From NCBI GenBank assembly GCA_964508765.1, contig CAZDVD010000010.1, positions 22,252 to 86,251 of the forward strand: DNA of 64,000 bases, written 5' to 3'. Below the pieces are notes generated by a model. The model had not been told where the DNA came from. It searched no databases and saw nothing but the letters and a program-made list of their open reading frames with translations. Numbering within the stretch: position 1 is the first letter of the stretch; each line of letters starts with the position of its first letter. This DNA comes from JABMPR01 sp964508765. GTDB lineage: Bacteria; Fidelibacterota; UBA8477; JABMPR01. This document shows positions 1-9,281 of this stretch, one piece after another. The translations under genes were made by a program, and so were the position numbers.

Positions 1-334
1 GTGGTGGTATGAATACCTCTGCGACTGTGGCAAAATTTACAGCATTACTAACTGGACAACCCTGGGCTCTATTCCATTCAGATGGTATTGGTCTATTTAC
101 TTTTGACGCCACCAACTCCACTGTAAAAATAATGGTCTATAAGCCGGTTATCAGTGATGTAGGTATGAAATTCGAGGGCGCAGGTGCCGTTTTAGAGCTT
201 AAGGTTCCCAATACGCTCACCAACGAGTGGGAGGAATTAACCTTCGATTTTTCAAGTCTCATAGGGAGTGCCTATAGTAAAATCGTAATTATTCCTGATT
301 TTGATTTTACTCCAAGAACTCAGGACAACATTGT
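1..334 (+). repeat. Perfect direct repeat, copy 1 (copy 2 at 1057-1390)
   Basis: Positions 1-334 and 1057-1390 are identical base for base by eye (offset 1056), and the repeat probably extends upstream of the window. Mismatches begin at 335/1391. It encodes the duplicated sandwich module of the surrounding gene. Identity at synonymous sites implies a very recent duplication or gene conversion. Confidence 0.9.
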
Positions 335-1715
335 TTATTTGGACAATATTGCTTTCTCTGAAGAAATTGTTGTTGAACCAGATCCAGGTTTATTCTTTTC
401 TGAATATACAGAGGGAAGTGCTGGCAATAACAAATATGTAGAAATCTATAATCCTACCGAGGCTGATATAGATCTCTCATCCTATTCTGTTCAGGGATCG
501 AACAATGGATCCGTATGGGGAGCTAGTGGAAATAGAGATGTAAGCCTTACCGGAACCCTGGCTGCAGGCGACGTATATGTTATAGCAGCAGATGAGGCCA
601 ACGCCGATATATTAGCTCTAGCCGATTTGGCACTGGCCTATGAAAGTCCAGTACATCACAATGGCAATGATGGTATCGCTTTGCTCAAAGATGGCTTGAT
701 TGTCGACGCCATTGGAGTTGATAATGTTGATCCTGGAGTTGCTTGGGATGTAGCCGGTGTTGTTGAAGCAACCAAAGATCACACCTTGATTCGAAAAGAT
801 GATGTGATGTTTGGAAACATCGGTGACTGGGCCATGTCCGCAGGAACTGATGCGGCGAATTCACAGTGGATTGTTGCTGATCCAGCAACAAATGATTTTA
901 CACCACCTACACTGGGATGGCATATTATCCCACCAGTAATTCCTGGCCCCCATGTTCCTGTTGATTTTGAAGTCGATGGTCATGGTGCTGACTGGGCCTG
1001 GACAGTAGGTGAAAATGGTACAGATCCAGCGCTGGAGATTATTGCTAATCCAGTAAGTGGTGGTATGAATACCTCTGCGACTGTGGCAAAATTTACAGCA
1101 TTACTAACTGGACAACCCTGGGCTCTATTCCATTCAGATGGTATTGGTCTATTTACTTTTGACGCCACCAACTCCACTGTAAAAATAATGGTCTATAAGC
1201 CGGTTATCAGTGATGTAGGTATGAAATTCGAGGGCGCAGGTGCCGTTTTAGAGCTTAAGGTTCCCAATACGCTCACCAACGAGTGGGAGGAATTAACCTT
1301 CGATTTTTCAAGTCTCATAGGGAGTGCCTATAGTAAAATCGTAATTATTCCTGATTTTGATTTTACTCCAAGAACTCAGGACAACATTGTCTATTTGGAT
1401 AATATTAGTTTTAATTCAACAACTACTGGTATTGAGGACAATCAAATCCCCGATAATTTTGCACTCAAGCAAAACTATCCAAATCCATTCAATCCTTCCA
1501 CAACCATACGTTACAGTTTGATTGAATCAGGACAGGTTGTCTTGAAGCTTTATAATATCACCGGCCAGGAAGTAGCAACTCTAGTTGATGCTATGTCCAG
1601 TGCTGGTGAGTATTCATATTACTTCAATGCTAGCGATCTTGCTGCAGGAACATATCTATACTCCTTAACAGCAGGTAATCAGACTATTGTGAAAAAGATG
1701 GTACTTATCAAATAA
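1..1715 (+). CDS. Secreted T9SS-sorted protein with lamin-tail domain (5' partial)
   Basis: The reading frame is open at the window edge, so the N-terminus and signal peptide lie outside; the ATG at position 9 is internal. Seen in order: a beta-sandwich module ending in a DNIVYLDNI motif of the kind found in carbohydrate-binding jelly rolls, a lamin-tail-like domain (roughly 400-900 nt; 'KYVEIYNPTEADIDLSSY' is typical), a second copy of the first module, and a C-terminal T9SS type A sorting domain (NYPNPFNPSTTIRYSL to KMVLIK). The two sandwich copies are identical over about 110 residues. By family knowledge it is exported and surface attached or released; a glycan- or surface-binding role is inferred. 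It points away from the minus-strand operon and ends at a strong terminator. Its 3' end is homologous to the remnant at 22100-22564. Confident in partiality and sorting domain; function unknown. Confidence 0.85.
   Translation, partial: GGMNTSATVAKFTALLTGQPWALFHSDGIGLFTFDATNSTVKIMVYKPVISDVGMKFEGAGAVLELKVPNTLTNEWEELTFDFSSLIGSAYSKIVIIPDFDFTPRTQDNIVYLDNIAFSEEIVVEPDPGLFFSEYTEGSAGNNKYVEIYNPTEADIDLSSYSVQGSNNGSVWGASGNRDVSLTGTLAAGDVYVIAADEANADILALADLALAYESPVHHNGNDGIALLKDGLIVDAIGVDNVDPGVAWDVAGVVEATKDHTLIRKDDVMFGNIGDWAMSAGTDAANSQWIVADPATNDFTPPTLGWHIIPPVIPGPHVPVDFEVDGHGADWAWTVGENGTDPALEIIANPVSGGMNTSATVAKFTALLTGQPWALFHSDGIGLFTFDATNSTVKIMVYKPVISDVGMKFEGAGAVLELKVPNTLTNEWEELTFDFSSLIGSAYSKIVIIPDFDFTPRTQDNIVYLDNISFNSTTTGIEDNQIPDNFALKQNYPNPFNPSTTIRYSLIESGQVVLKLYNITGQEVATLVDAMSSAGEYSYYFNASDLAAGTYLYSLTAGNQTIVKKMVLIK
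1057..1390 (+). repeat. Perfect direct repeat, copy 2
   Basis: Second copy of the 334-base repeat at the window start. It lies just before the C-terminal sorting domain of the same gene. See the entry for copy 1. Confidence 0.9.
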
Positions 1716-1745
1716 GGTTCTATCTGCAATATTCAGATTGAATAT

Positions 1746-1778
1746 AAAAAGCCCCCCAGAATTCTGGGGGGCTTTTTT
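1746..1778 (+). terminator. Rho-independent terminator after the lamin-tail gene
   Basis: GCCCCCCAGA / TCTGGGGGGC forms an 11-bp perfect palindromic stem, preceded by an A run and followed by six T. It starts about 30 nt after the stop codon. The A/T flanks make it potentially bidirectional, so it may also stop read-through from the minus-strand operon. A homologous terminator follows the remnant gene at 22564. Confidence 0.92.
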
Positions 1779-2290
1779 GTACTAACCTAAGGAGTCTTAC
1801 AGTTGATTGCCTACTCATCTTAGATAAATATCGCCTATTTGATAAACTATAACCGAGTGACAATCCAAATCAATACTTTTCCAATATATTGGGAGCCCGC
1901 CTACTCATATCACTGATATAGTAGTATAATCCCCGGTCTTCTCTCAAAAAGGGCGTCTCATTATTCATCCACTATTTTGCAGTCTCATAAACCGGGATTA
2001 TTGAGACCCAGTAATTTGATTAAATGAGATAATCCATCGAAGCCAGATTATCTAAAGGTGGCACTGCCACAATCAATGATCCCTTACACCAGATTCGGGG
2101 TCTAAATAATGAAGGTTCTCAAACTGATGGACCTACTAAAACCAGGAATTCACCATCCTGAATAACCAGATTTATATCGTGTGATACTTGATTGTCACCA
2201 AAAGATTAGTCTATAACCTTTGAGAGTTACATTTGCCATAATTTTACCAATTAATACATATTGGCGAATAGTTAAATTTCGAATCCAAGC
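1779..2290. other. Gene-free stretch with several inverted repeats
   Basis: No convincing coding frame. Inverted repeats seen: 1925-1937 with 1991-2000 (AATCCCCGGT against ACCGGGATT, one bulge), 2027-2034 with 2046-2053 (AGATAATC / GATTATCT, 11-nt loop) and the palindrome GTGGCAcTGCCAC at 2058-2070. It lies 3' of the minus-strand operon, so some of these could shape mRNA ends, but none has a clear T tract. Confidence 0.5.
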
Positions 2291-3106
2291 CTACTCTTTA
2301 ACACTTCCTAACATAATCCCCTCGATATAGAATCGCTGCAAAGCCAAAAAGACAATGATAACTGGCATAACTGTAATCACAGCCCCTGCCATCATCAGTT
2401 CTGTGTCTTGTGCATGCTCACCTGAAAGATTTGCCATAGCTACCGGAAGTGTATACATATTCTCACGCGTCATGATGATGAGCGGCCACATAAAATCATT
2501 CCAGGTTCCCATGAAAGTAAAGAGTCCCAGCGTAACCAAAATTGGCTTAGCCAGTGGAAGAACAATTCGCCAGTATATTTGAAAATCGCTGGCACCATCC
2601 AAACGAGCAGCTTCAATCAAGGAGTCTGGGAGTGATGTGATATACTGTCGGATAAGAAAAATGCCAAAAATACTGGCCATACCGGGGATGATAACACCAA
2701 GATAACTGTTTATTAAACCAAGTTGATTCATCATAAGAAATAGTGGTAACATGGTAACCTGGGCCGGGATGATCATCGCTGCCAGCAGGACCTTGAATAA
2801 TCCTTCTTTGCCGGGGAAATAGAACTTTGCAAAGGCAAAACCAGCCATGGAATTCACCAGGAGAGAAAGCGCTGTGATGCTAAAGGAAAGAATCAGGCTG
2901 TTAAGAAAATAGCGTACAATATTCATCGAAACAAACAAGCGCAGATAGTGTTCCAGGCTAAAGGATTCTGGAATCAGGCGTGGTGGAAATTGATTGGCTC
3001 CTCCCTGTTGCATGAAAGAAGCTGATACCATCCAGACAAAGGGAACCAGAGTGATAAGGGCAATGAATATAGCCAGTGCGTGTATCAGTATTTTGTTTGT
3101 CTTCAT
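2291..3106 (-). CDS. Carbohydrate ABC transporter permease, MalG type
   Basis: Inner-membrane permease of the CUT1 sugar ABC importer family, 271 aa, the usual length for MalG-type subunits. About six membrane segments are visible, starting with one at residues 7-30. The conserved cytoplasmic EAA loop is present as EAARLDGASDFQIYWRIVLP, which docks the ATPase. It is the last gene of the operon, 3 nt after the other permease and downstream of the solute-binding lipoprotein, so the three form one importer. No ATPase gene lies in the window; CUT1 systems often share a MsmX-like ATPase encoded elsewhere. The substrate is inferred from the operon to be beta-glucan oligosaccharides. Confidence 0.93.
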   Translation of the reverse strand: MKTNKILIHALAIFIALITLVPFVWMVSASFMQQGGANQFPPRLIPESFSLEHYLRLFVSMNIVRYFLNSLILSFSITALSLLVNSMAGFAFAKFYFPGKEGLFKVLLAAMIIPAQVTMLPLFLMMNQLGLINSYLGVIIPGMASIFGIFLIRQYITSLPDSLIEAARLDGASDFQIYWRIVLPLAKPILVTLGLFTFMGTWNDFMWPLIIMTRENMYTLPVAMANLSGEHAQDTELMMAGAVITVMPVIIVFLALQRFYIEGIMLGSVKE

Positions 3107-3109
3107 GGA

Positions 3110-4027
3110 TTACACCGCACTGTAACGTTTCTGGAATCGCAATTGAACCAGGGTTGCTAAGAATAGGATCAAAAATAAGACAAATGCCAGGGCAGCTGAA
3201 TACCCCATTCGCCACCAACGGAACCCTTCCTGGTACATGAGCAGAACAATACTCAGGGTAGCGTTCATAGGACCACCTTGTGTCATCACATAGGGTTCAG
3301 CAAAGAGCTGGAAGTATCCAATGATAGTTATTATAGATACAAAGATCGTTGTGGGCATCAGCATGGGCAGCGTGATGTGCAGAAATTCCTGCCATTTGCC
3401 TGCGCCATCTATGCGGGCAGACTCATACAGTTCCGGTGGTATATTCTGTAAACCGGCAATAAAGATGATCATATTGTAGCCAAAATTCTTCCATACTGCC
3501 ATGATGATGAGTGCCAGCATCGCCCATTTCGGATTACCCAACCAATCCACAGTACCAAGACCGATGAGACTCAAAAAATAATTCACCAACCCAAATGAGG
3601 GATGATAGATATAGCGCCATACTACGGCTACAGCTACGAGCGTGGTGACCACAGGTAGAAAGTATGCCAGACGGAATAACGACATAAAGCGGATAAGCTT
3701 GGAATTGAGCAATAAAGCCGTTCCAAGAGAAACCAACAGAGATAAAGGGACACCGAGGAACACAAAATAGAGTGTGTTACGCATCGCTTTCCAGAAAAGT
3801 GGATCACTCAATAAGTTTTTATAATTATCAAATCCAATAAATCTTGCGTTCGAAGTGTTTGCCAGTGAGTAGATGTCAAAATCTGTAAAGCTCATGAGGA
3901 ATGACACCAACACAGGGAGAAAGAAGAACACAGCAATAAGCAGAAGCGCCGGCGCAAGAAACATGGCAGGACTCATCCACACCTTTAAAAATTGCTTCCA
4001 CTTCATTTGCTTACTTTTCTTCTCCAT
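3110..4027 (-). CDS. Carbohydrate ABC transporter permease, MalF type
   Basis: Inner-membrane CUT1-family permease of 305 aa, the typical short MalF/UgpA form without the long periplasmic loop of enteric MalF. A basic N-terminus is followed by a membrane segment at about residues 18-42, with five more after it. The EAA loop reads ESARIDGAGKWQEFLHITLP. Expected to form a heterodimer with the adjacent MalG-type subunit and to receive oligosaccharide from the upstream lipoprotein. It starts 9 nt after the binding-protein stop codon, so the two are translationally close. Confidence 0.93.
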   Translation of the reverse strand: MEKKSKQMKWKQFLKVWMSPAMFLAPALLLIAVFFFLPVLVSFLMSFTDFDIYSLANTSNARFIGFDNYKNLLSDPLFWKAMRNTLYFVFLGVPLSLLVSLGTALLLNSKLIRFMSLFRLAYFLPVVTTLVAVAVVWRYIYHPSFGLVNYFLSLIGLGTVDWLGNPKWAMLALIIMAVWKNFGYNMIIFIAGLQNIPPELYESARIDGAGKWQEFLHITLPMLMPTTIFVSIITIIGYFQLFAEPYVMTQGGPMNATLSIVLLMYQEGFRWWRMGYSAALAFVLFLILFLATLVQLRFQKRYSAV

Positions 4028-4036
4028 CGGCTTGGT

Positions 4037-5335
4037 CTAATCCCTCGATTTCAGCCATCGACGCTTCTCAAGAATTTTGTTTACATCCTGGTCCAGTAAC
4101 ACCATGGCCTGTTCTGAAGTCCACTGTCCAAAAACGACATATTCTAGATACTGTTGCAGTTTCATGGCTATCTGCTCCCACTCTGGCACCTGGGGTGTGT
4201 TTTTAACTGATTTGAGTTGCTGGAAAAAAGCAGCAGTGGGCTTCTTGTCCGAAAGTCCCAGAGAAGTCCAACTTTCCATACGTGACGGCAGGTCCCCGGT
4301 TTGGTGATAGAATTCCGATTGCGCTGAAGTGCGCGATAAGTATTCGATCCAGGACCAGGCCAGTTGTTTGTGCTCAGATGAGCGAAAGACAACCAGGGAT
4401 GAGCCACCAGCCAGTGAGAGACCAGGATAATCCTCATGCCGGAGAGCTGGCAGTGGTGCCGTGTCCCAGGCATTCTGCATGCTTTGAGGTAGTCGACGCG
4501 TCATCTCTCCGATATTCCAGGGACCACTGATATACACGGCAAAGGTATTTTCCTGAAAACCCTGGTAGATATTATTCACTTCTGTCATGCCTTTGGGTGC
4601 CAGATTGTTTTGAAAGAATTGTAGATAGACGTCTAAACCCTTTAAAAATTTCTCATCTGAAAACGCACCAAAACAAGCTTCCTCCTTCAAAATGGAAGAT
4701 CCCTGTTGCATACCAAGAACGGTAGGTATCACCCACTCATTCAGGGGTAGAATTATCCCATATTTCGAGTGTCCGCCATCAATCAATTGTCTGGAAATCT
4801 CAACGAGTTGATCCCAGGTTTCAGGTGGGGTATCCCAGCCAATCTGCTGAAGCAGATCACTCCGATAAAAAAGAACGCGGGTATCCACATACCATGGAAT
4901 GCCGTAGAGGTTTCCATCGATCAGGTTGGTTTCCCAGATGCCAGGGAAATAGGATTCGGGTGAGATCGTACTTGATGAATCAACTGAATGATCCAATTCC
5001 TCAATGGCATTCAGCGCCACAAATTCTGGAATCCATGTATTACCCAACTGACAGATATCGGGCATTGAATTTCCTGCATAGGCAGTGAGCAGTTTTTCAT
5101 GGGCCGCTGTCCAGGGAATGTTTTGGACCACCACATGAACACCAGGATTTTCTGTTTCAAAACCATTTACAAATTCACGTACGCTATTCCCTTCAGCACC
5201 AAAAGCCCAGAAGTCCAGAGTGATAATTTCACCATCGCCACTTTTACTACAAGAGGTACTCACCAGCATGAGAATGAAGCTGAACAGCAACTTGAACACA
5301 AGTTTATTGAAGTTTTTTATCCTTAGGATGCTCAT
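4037..5335 (-). CDS. Sugar ABC transporter solute-binding lipoprotein
   Basis: Family 1 extracellular solute-binding protein (432 aa). A signal peptide ends in a lipobox LVSTSC with Cys29, so it should be lipid-anchored in the periplasm. The body shows the CUT1 pattern: LDFWAFGAEG near the N-terminus, a GNTWIPEF segment, GIPWYVDTRVLFYRSDLL in the hinge region, and a C-terminal LVVFRSSEHKQLAWSWIEYL stretch. It lies between the glucanase gene (4 nt) and the MalF-type permease (9 nt). Ligand inferred from context: oligosaccharides released by the two glucanases and then cleaved by the GH94 enzyme. It is distantly related in type to the membrane-anchored protein at 59390-60652. Confidence 0.93.
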   Translation of the reverse strand: MSILRIKNFNKLVFKLLFSFILMLVSTSCSKSGDGEIITLDFWAFGAEGNSVREFVNGFETENPGVHVVVQNIPWTAAHEKLLTAYAGNSMPDICQLGNTWIPEFVALNAIEELDHSVDSSSTISPESYFPGIWETNLIDGNLYGIPWYVDTRVLFYRSDLLQQIGWDTPPETWDQLVEISRQLIDGGHSKYGIILPLNEWVIPTVLGMQQGSSILKEEACFGAFSDEKFLKGLDVYLQFFQNNLAPKGMTEVNNIYQGFQENTFAVYISGPWNIGEMTRRLPQSMQNAWDTAPLPALRHEDYPGLSLAGGSSLVVFRSSEHKQLAWSWIEYLSRTSAQSEFYHQTGDLPSRMESWTSLGLSDKKPTAAFFQQLKSVKNTPQVPEWEQIAMKLQQYLEYVVFGQWTSEQAMVLLDQDVNKILEKRRWLKSRD

Positions 5336-5339
5336 CTTC

Positions 5340-7763
5340 TTATCGTATCAGTAGCAGCTTCCCTGTTTGGTGCTCATCTCCATCGACCAGATGGAACAGG
5401 TACATGCCACTGGCTACTTCCCTCCCTTGATGATTGATGGCGTCCCAATACAAGGTACCTGTTCCTACCCCCTGCTCTTGCTTGATTTTATAAATTTCAT
5501 GACCCAGCACATCGTAGATGATCAGATTCACCAGACCAGATTGGGGAACCTGGAAGCTGATACCAACGCGACTATTGAAAGGATTTGGATAGCTACCAAG
5601 CAATTGGAATTGATAACCCTCCAACAACGCCTCATCATCAGGATGGATGGAAACCGTCGTGTCCGGGATAAATCCCATGTCTTCCAGAGCGGGTAAGATC
5701 TCTGGATTTCCCATAAATTGATTCCAGATCAAGCCTGTGCGGTAATTTTCCATCATCACGATGATAGGCCCTTGATCAATGGCCAGATAGGAAGTTGAGT
5801 ACCAGTCCTGGGTTTCATTGAATGCATCATAAAAGCCAAAGGGACCAAAGATTCTATCCCCGTGTTCTGTGTAAAAATGTTGGAGTGCAGCCATAGATTC
5901 TGTGGGAGTATAGGGAAAGCTGGAAAGGGCTGCTGTAGGAGTAATGGTTCCGTTGTCTCGATTTGAAGCTGGTTCATGAGCGAGGTAACCGAAAGGATCA
6001 TCACTGGCAGTAAGTCCCCAGCAATCTTCACCATAGCCCACATACCCACCGGGATTATCAATACACCAGGCCCGGTTGATAAGCGTCTGGTTCCGGTTAT
6101 TGAAGAAATAATTGGTGTGACTATCTTGCCTTCCCCTCGGATCAAACCCGAGATAAGAATAATGGGTGAAAAACAAAGGACCACCATACGGCCAACCAAC
6201 ATCAAGGGTATAACCATAATAGCTTTCTCCATTATCATAAGCACTTGAGGAACAAAAACCATCTTCCCAGAGATTAGCGGGAATGCCATGGGTCGGGGAT
6301 GCAATAGCCAGCATATAGACTATTCCCGTTTCGTTTGGTCCCTGAAGAGCAAAATTCATAGTCCATTCATGATTTGGAGACCAATGCCAGTAAAGAAAGT
6401 TGCTGGTTGGAGTCCGACGATACCAATCCCACTCAACGCTCTCCCATAAGCTGGTAGCCAATGTCACCAATGCTTGTTCAACTGGATCATCGCCATTGAA
6501 ATAATTTCGTGCAGTGAGAATGCCCTGAACCAGAAAGGCAGTTTCCACAAGATCACCACCATTATCAAACTCACTAAAGGGAATAACCTCTCCCGTCGTT
6601 CCGTTGAGCCAGTGTGACCAAGCGCCATGAAATCGATCTGCACCTTCTAGAAACTGGAACATTGCCAGCAAGCGGGCTGCTGCTTCAGCCCGAGTGACGA
6701 AACCTCTTTCAGCACCGACAACAATTGCCATGATGCCAAATCCGGTACCCCCTGATGTGACGATATCACTGTTTCCTGGCGTACGTTCCAGAGCCATCTT
6801 TGAGACGGGATGGGCGTAATCCCAGAAATAGCGAAAAGTAGATCTTTGTATCATATCCAGGAAGGCATCTTCACCTAGTTCCTGGGTACTTACCTGAATC
6901 GGCTCTGTGAACTCGGATTCATTATAGCTGTTGTCAACAGCGGAAATCTTGTAATAACCTGATAGTCCAGACTCACCTAAAAAATGATTGAAGAAGGGGA
7001 TATCCATATCCGTATAACCCACCAAGAAATAGCTTCCACCCCAATTGCTGCGATAGATTCTATAACCGGCTACATCCTCATCCTCCACTGGCGTCCAGCT
7101 CAAATCTATATGCATGTCGTAACCCACAGCGGTAAGGTTCGCAGGTATACCTGGTGAGATTGTGTCGTTATTCCCAAATGAGGTCATGCGGATCTCATCC
7201 AGAAAAAGAGTATGTTCAAGGTTATCGCTGGAGTTTTGCCCATAGAAGATGGTCTTAATGGATGACATATTAGTGTTGCCGGCGACAGTATAGAAGGTAT
7301 CTAGGGGCATGGAATATTGCTGCCATTGACCCACGGCAACAGATTCAAGAAAACCTCCCATATTCAGTTCACCGGTCTTCTGGCCGCCAGTGTCCTCCAG
7401 GTATAGGAGTGGTAGATCATCCACAGGAATAGCTTCATCGGTATACATCCAAAATGTGAGTAAATCCTGTGTGGTGAGATCATGCCCTGGCCAACCTACT
7501 TCCGCTACTGCAGCACCCCAATTACCAGTTGATTGACTGGTCCAATGCAAGCGCAGGCTGTTATTTCCCATGAAAACTATTCCTTCATCCACAGGAAATT
7601 TCTCACCAATACGCTCCAGCAGACTAGGTGAATTTACAAAACACCAGCTTGGATCATAAGATGTGGACGTGGGACTATCATCAAAGAAAACGAAGTCCTC
7701 CGCTTGAGCAATATTTATTGTGAGAGCCAGGAGCAATAAGCTGCTAATTATAATTGATTTCAT
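5340..7763 (-). CDS. Secreted glucoamylase-fold endoglucanase with T9SS sorting domain (GH144-like)
   Basis: About 807 aa: signal peptide (1-22), N-terminal beta-sandwich resembling a carbohydrate-binding jelly roll (25-195), fibronectin III-like domain (200-290, 'GYRIYRSNWGG'), an (alpha/alpha)6 domain of the Glycoamylase family PF10091 (300-700), and a sorting domain (725-807). Family motifs seen: ETGIVYMLAIASPTHGIP, YGFYDAFNET and AIDQGPIIVMMENYRTGL. Characterised members of this group include GH144 endo-beta-1,2-glucanases and the cyclisation region of cyclic beta-1,2-glucan synthase. Inferred role: first cut of beta-1,2-glucan at the cell surface. The ATG at 7763 is preferred over the one at 7769 because AAGGG then sits about 6 nt upstream. 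Family confident, linkage specificity inferred. Confidence 0.85.
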   Translation of the reverse strand: MKSIIISSLLLLALTINIAQAEDFVFFDDSPTSTSYDPSWCFVNSPSLLERIGEKFPVDEGIVFMGNNSLRLHWTSQSTGNWGAAVAEVGWPGHDLTTQDLLTFWMYTDEAIPVDDLPLLYLEDTGGQKTGELNMGGFLESVAVGQWQQYSMPLDTFYTVAGNTNMSSIKTIFYGQNSSDNLEHTLFLDEIRMTSFGNNDTISPGIPANLTAVGYDMHIDLSWTPVEDEDVAGYRIYRSNWGGSYFLVGYTDMDIPFFNHFLGESGLSGYYKISAVDNSYNESEFTEPIQVSTQELGEDAFLDMIQRSTFRYFWDYAHPVSKMALERTPGNSDIVTSGGTGFGIMAIVVGAERGFVTRAEAAARLLAMFQFLEGADRFHGAWSHWLNGTTGEVIPFSEFDNGGDLVETAFLVQGILTARNYFNGDDPVEQALVTLATSLWESVEWDWYRRTPTSNFLYWHWSPNHEWTMNFALQGPNETGIVYMLAIASPTHGIPANLWEDGFCSSSAYDNGESYYGYTLDVGWPYGGPLFFTHYSYLGFDPRGRQDSHTNYFFNNRNQTLINRAWCIDNPGGYVGYGEDCWGLTASDDPFGYLAHEPASNRDNGTITPTAALSSFPYTPTESMAALQHFYTEHGDRIFGPFGFYDAFNETQDWYSTSYLAIDQGPIIVMMENYRTGLIWNQFMGNPEILPALEDMGFIPDTTVSIHPDDEALLEGYQFQLLGSYPNPFNSRVGISFQVPQSGLVNLIIYDVLGHEIYKIKQEQGVGTGTLYWDAINHQGREVASGMYLFHLVDGDEHQTGKLLLIR

Positions 7764-7802
7764 GATCATCCCTTCCCAAAGAAAGATTCAAAGTGATATT
7801 TA

Positions 7803-9233
7803 TTACCGCCTGATTTGAGTTTTTTCAACAGACGGCGGAAAAAATTGTTCTTGAGCTATGAGCTTCAAAACGCTGTCCATATCCCCGATTTGAGTGAAAG
7901 TCTCCGACAGGGATCCAGCATTCAGATAATTATTGATAGAGAGCAGGATCATAGCCTGATCAAGCGCCAGATATTGTGGCGCCACGACTCCACTTTCTGG
8001 ATTAAGTGAGTCAAAAAATCCATATTTTCCACGAATTGGAAATTGTTGCTCCATTTTATAAAGATTATCTATCACCCATCGCGGAGCATAAGCTAATGCC
8101 AGGATGCTGGCATGTGGAGTAATAACATCACTCCGGCTACCTTCTTTCCGGCTGCCTATTTCTGAAACTCCGAATGGTTCATAACCCCCTCCAGGTATGG
8201 CACAGGGGCTCACCCCCCAAACAGGGTACCTTAAATGATTCAGGGCATAATCACGATGAATGACCACTATTCGGGCATTATTCTCACCCATTCCTGTTGA
8301 CGCATACTTTTGTTCATCAACAAAAAGACTAGGCATTAAATATTCAAACATACTGCCGTTCCAGGCTGGTAAAACCGGCAAAGTATCACCATATAAATAG
8401 TACCCACTCGTGAAGGACATAGAATTATTATATTGTTGAGAGAAATATATGGGTGAGCCCCATTGGTCGATAGTATCTGGTAAAACTCTGTAAAGATCAT
8501 TCCAATGGCTTTCTGGTACCTGACCCCAGGCCATGCTAAGATAGCTTATTATCCTGCTCTCACTGCAGAGCATACCATAATGGTAGGGAGAGTAGGCCTG
8601 TTGCTCCAGGTCAAAACCCAGGTAAAATTGCCCGAGATCAGGATCAAAAAGCCAGGAGAAATCCACTCCGGTTTGGATCTCAGCGCATATTGCATTCAAC
8701 TCAGGATATTTCACAGCGATGACTGCCACACTGGCATATAACCAGGCAGCATCCACACTGGAAATATATTGGCGAGTAACCTCCATGGCAGGGATGCTGT
8801 ACCAATTGAGGTGAAATCCATGATAGCGTTCCATCTTTTGCAAAGAGCTCAGAGTCCGCTCCAAATGCTTCAGTGCTTCATCATGGGAAATGAGCTTCAG
8901 ATCTTCAGCAGCAGACACACAGACCAAATACAAACCAATATTTGTAGACGAGGTATAATCTGACGATTCAAATCCATTGGTATGGACATTATCAGGCATC
9001 AAACCGGTACTACTATCCACAAAGGTTCTGAAAAAATTCCAGGTGTTCGCTGCCAGTTTTCTCAGGTAGAGGCTGTCTTCAAGAGATATTTGCTGAATAT
9101 CTGCCTGAATCAGGGAGATATTATTTAGTGGAGCCGTATACAGTACTGGTACTGGTGCTGGAGCGGCACAGCTTGTTAACCATCCCAGGATCAGTATAGA
9201 GAGGAACTTTGCTATGATAAGTTTTTTCTTCAT
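7803..9233 (-). CDS. Glucoamylase-fold lipoprotein, like the middle domain of cyclic beta-1,2-glucan synthase
   Basis: 476 aa with a lipoprotein signal (GWLTSC, Cys22), so periplasmic or outer-membrane anchored. The rest is one (alpha/alpha)6 domain. The segment TSSTNIGLYLVCVSAAEDL, then LERTLSSLQKMERYHGFHLN and QYISSVDAAWL, follows the pattern I know from the NdvB middle region (family knowledge: TSPTNIGL..., LE-TL--LERY-GH-YNWY, YVSTVDSG). Near the C-terminus YGFFDSLNPE and QYLALDQAMILLSINN match the PF10091 / DUF3131 end pattern. Probable function: hydrolysis of beta-1,2-gluco-oligosaccharides in the periplasm (clan GH-S). It lacks a sorting domain, unlike its neighbour at 5340-7763, suggesting a division into surface and periplasmic enzymes. 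Exact family number uncertain. Confidence 0.8.
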   Translation of the reverse strand: MKKKLIIAKFLSILILGWLTSCAAPAPVPVLYTAPLNNISLIQADIQQISLEDSLYLRKLAANTWNFFRTFVDSSTGLMPDNVHTNGFESSDYTSSTNIGLYLVCVSAAEDLKLISHDEALKHLERTLSSLQKMERYHGFHLNWYSIPAMEVTRQYISSVDAAWLYASVAVIAVKYPELNAICAEIQTGVDFSWLFDPDLGQFYLGFDLEQQAYSPYHYGMLCSESRIISYLSMAWGQVPESHWNDLYRVLPDTIDQWGSPIYFSQQYNNSMSFTSGYYLYGDTLPVLPAWNGSMFEYLMPSLFVDEQKYASTGMGENNARIVVIHRDYALNHLRYPVWGVSPCAIPGGGYEPFGVSEIGSRKEGSRSDVITPHASILALAYAPRWVIDNLYKMEQQFPIRGKYGFFDSLNPESGVVAPQYLALDQAMILLSINNYLNAGSLSETFTQIGDMDSVLKLIAQEQFFPPSVEKTQIRR

Positions 9234-9281
9234 ATGAACAGATCTGGCAGTTTCACTTTTGAATGAATCCTTGTCGTCCTA

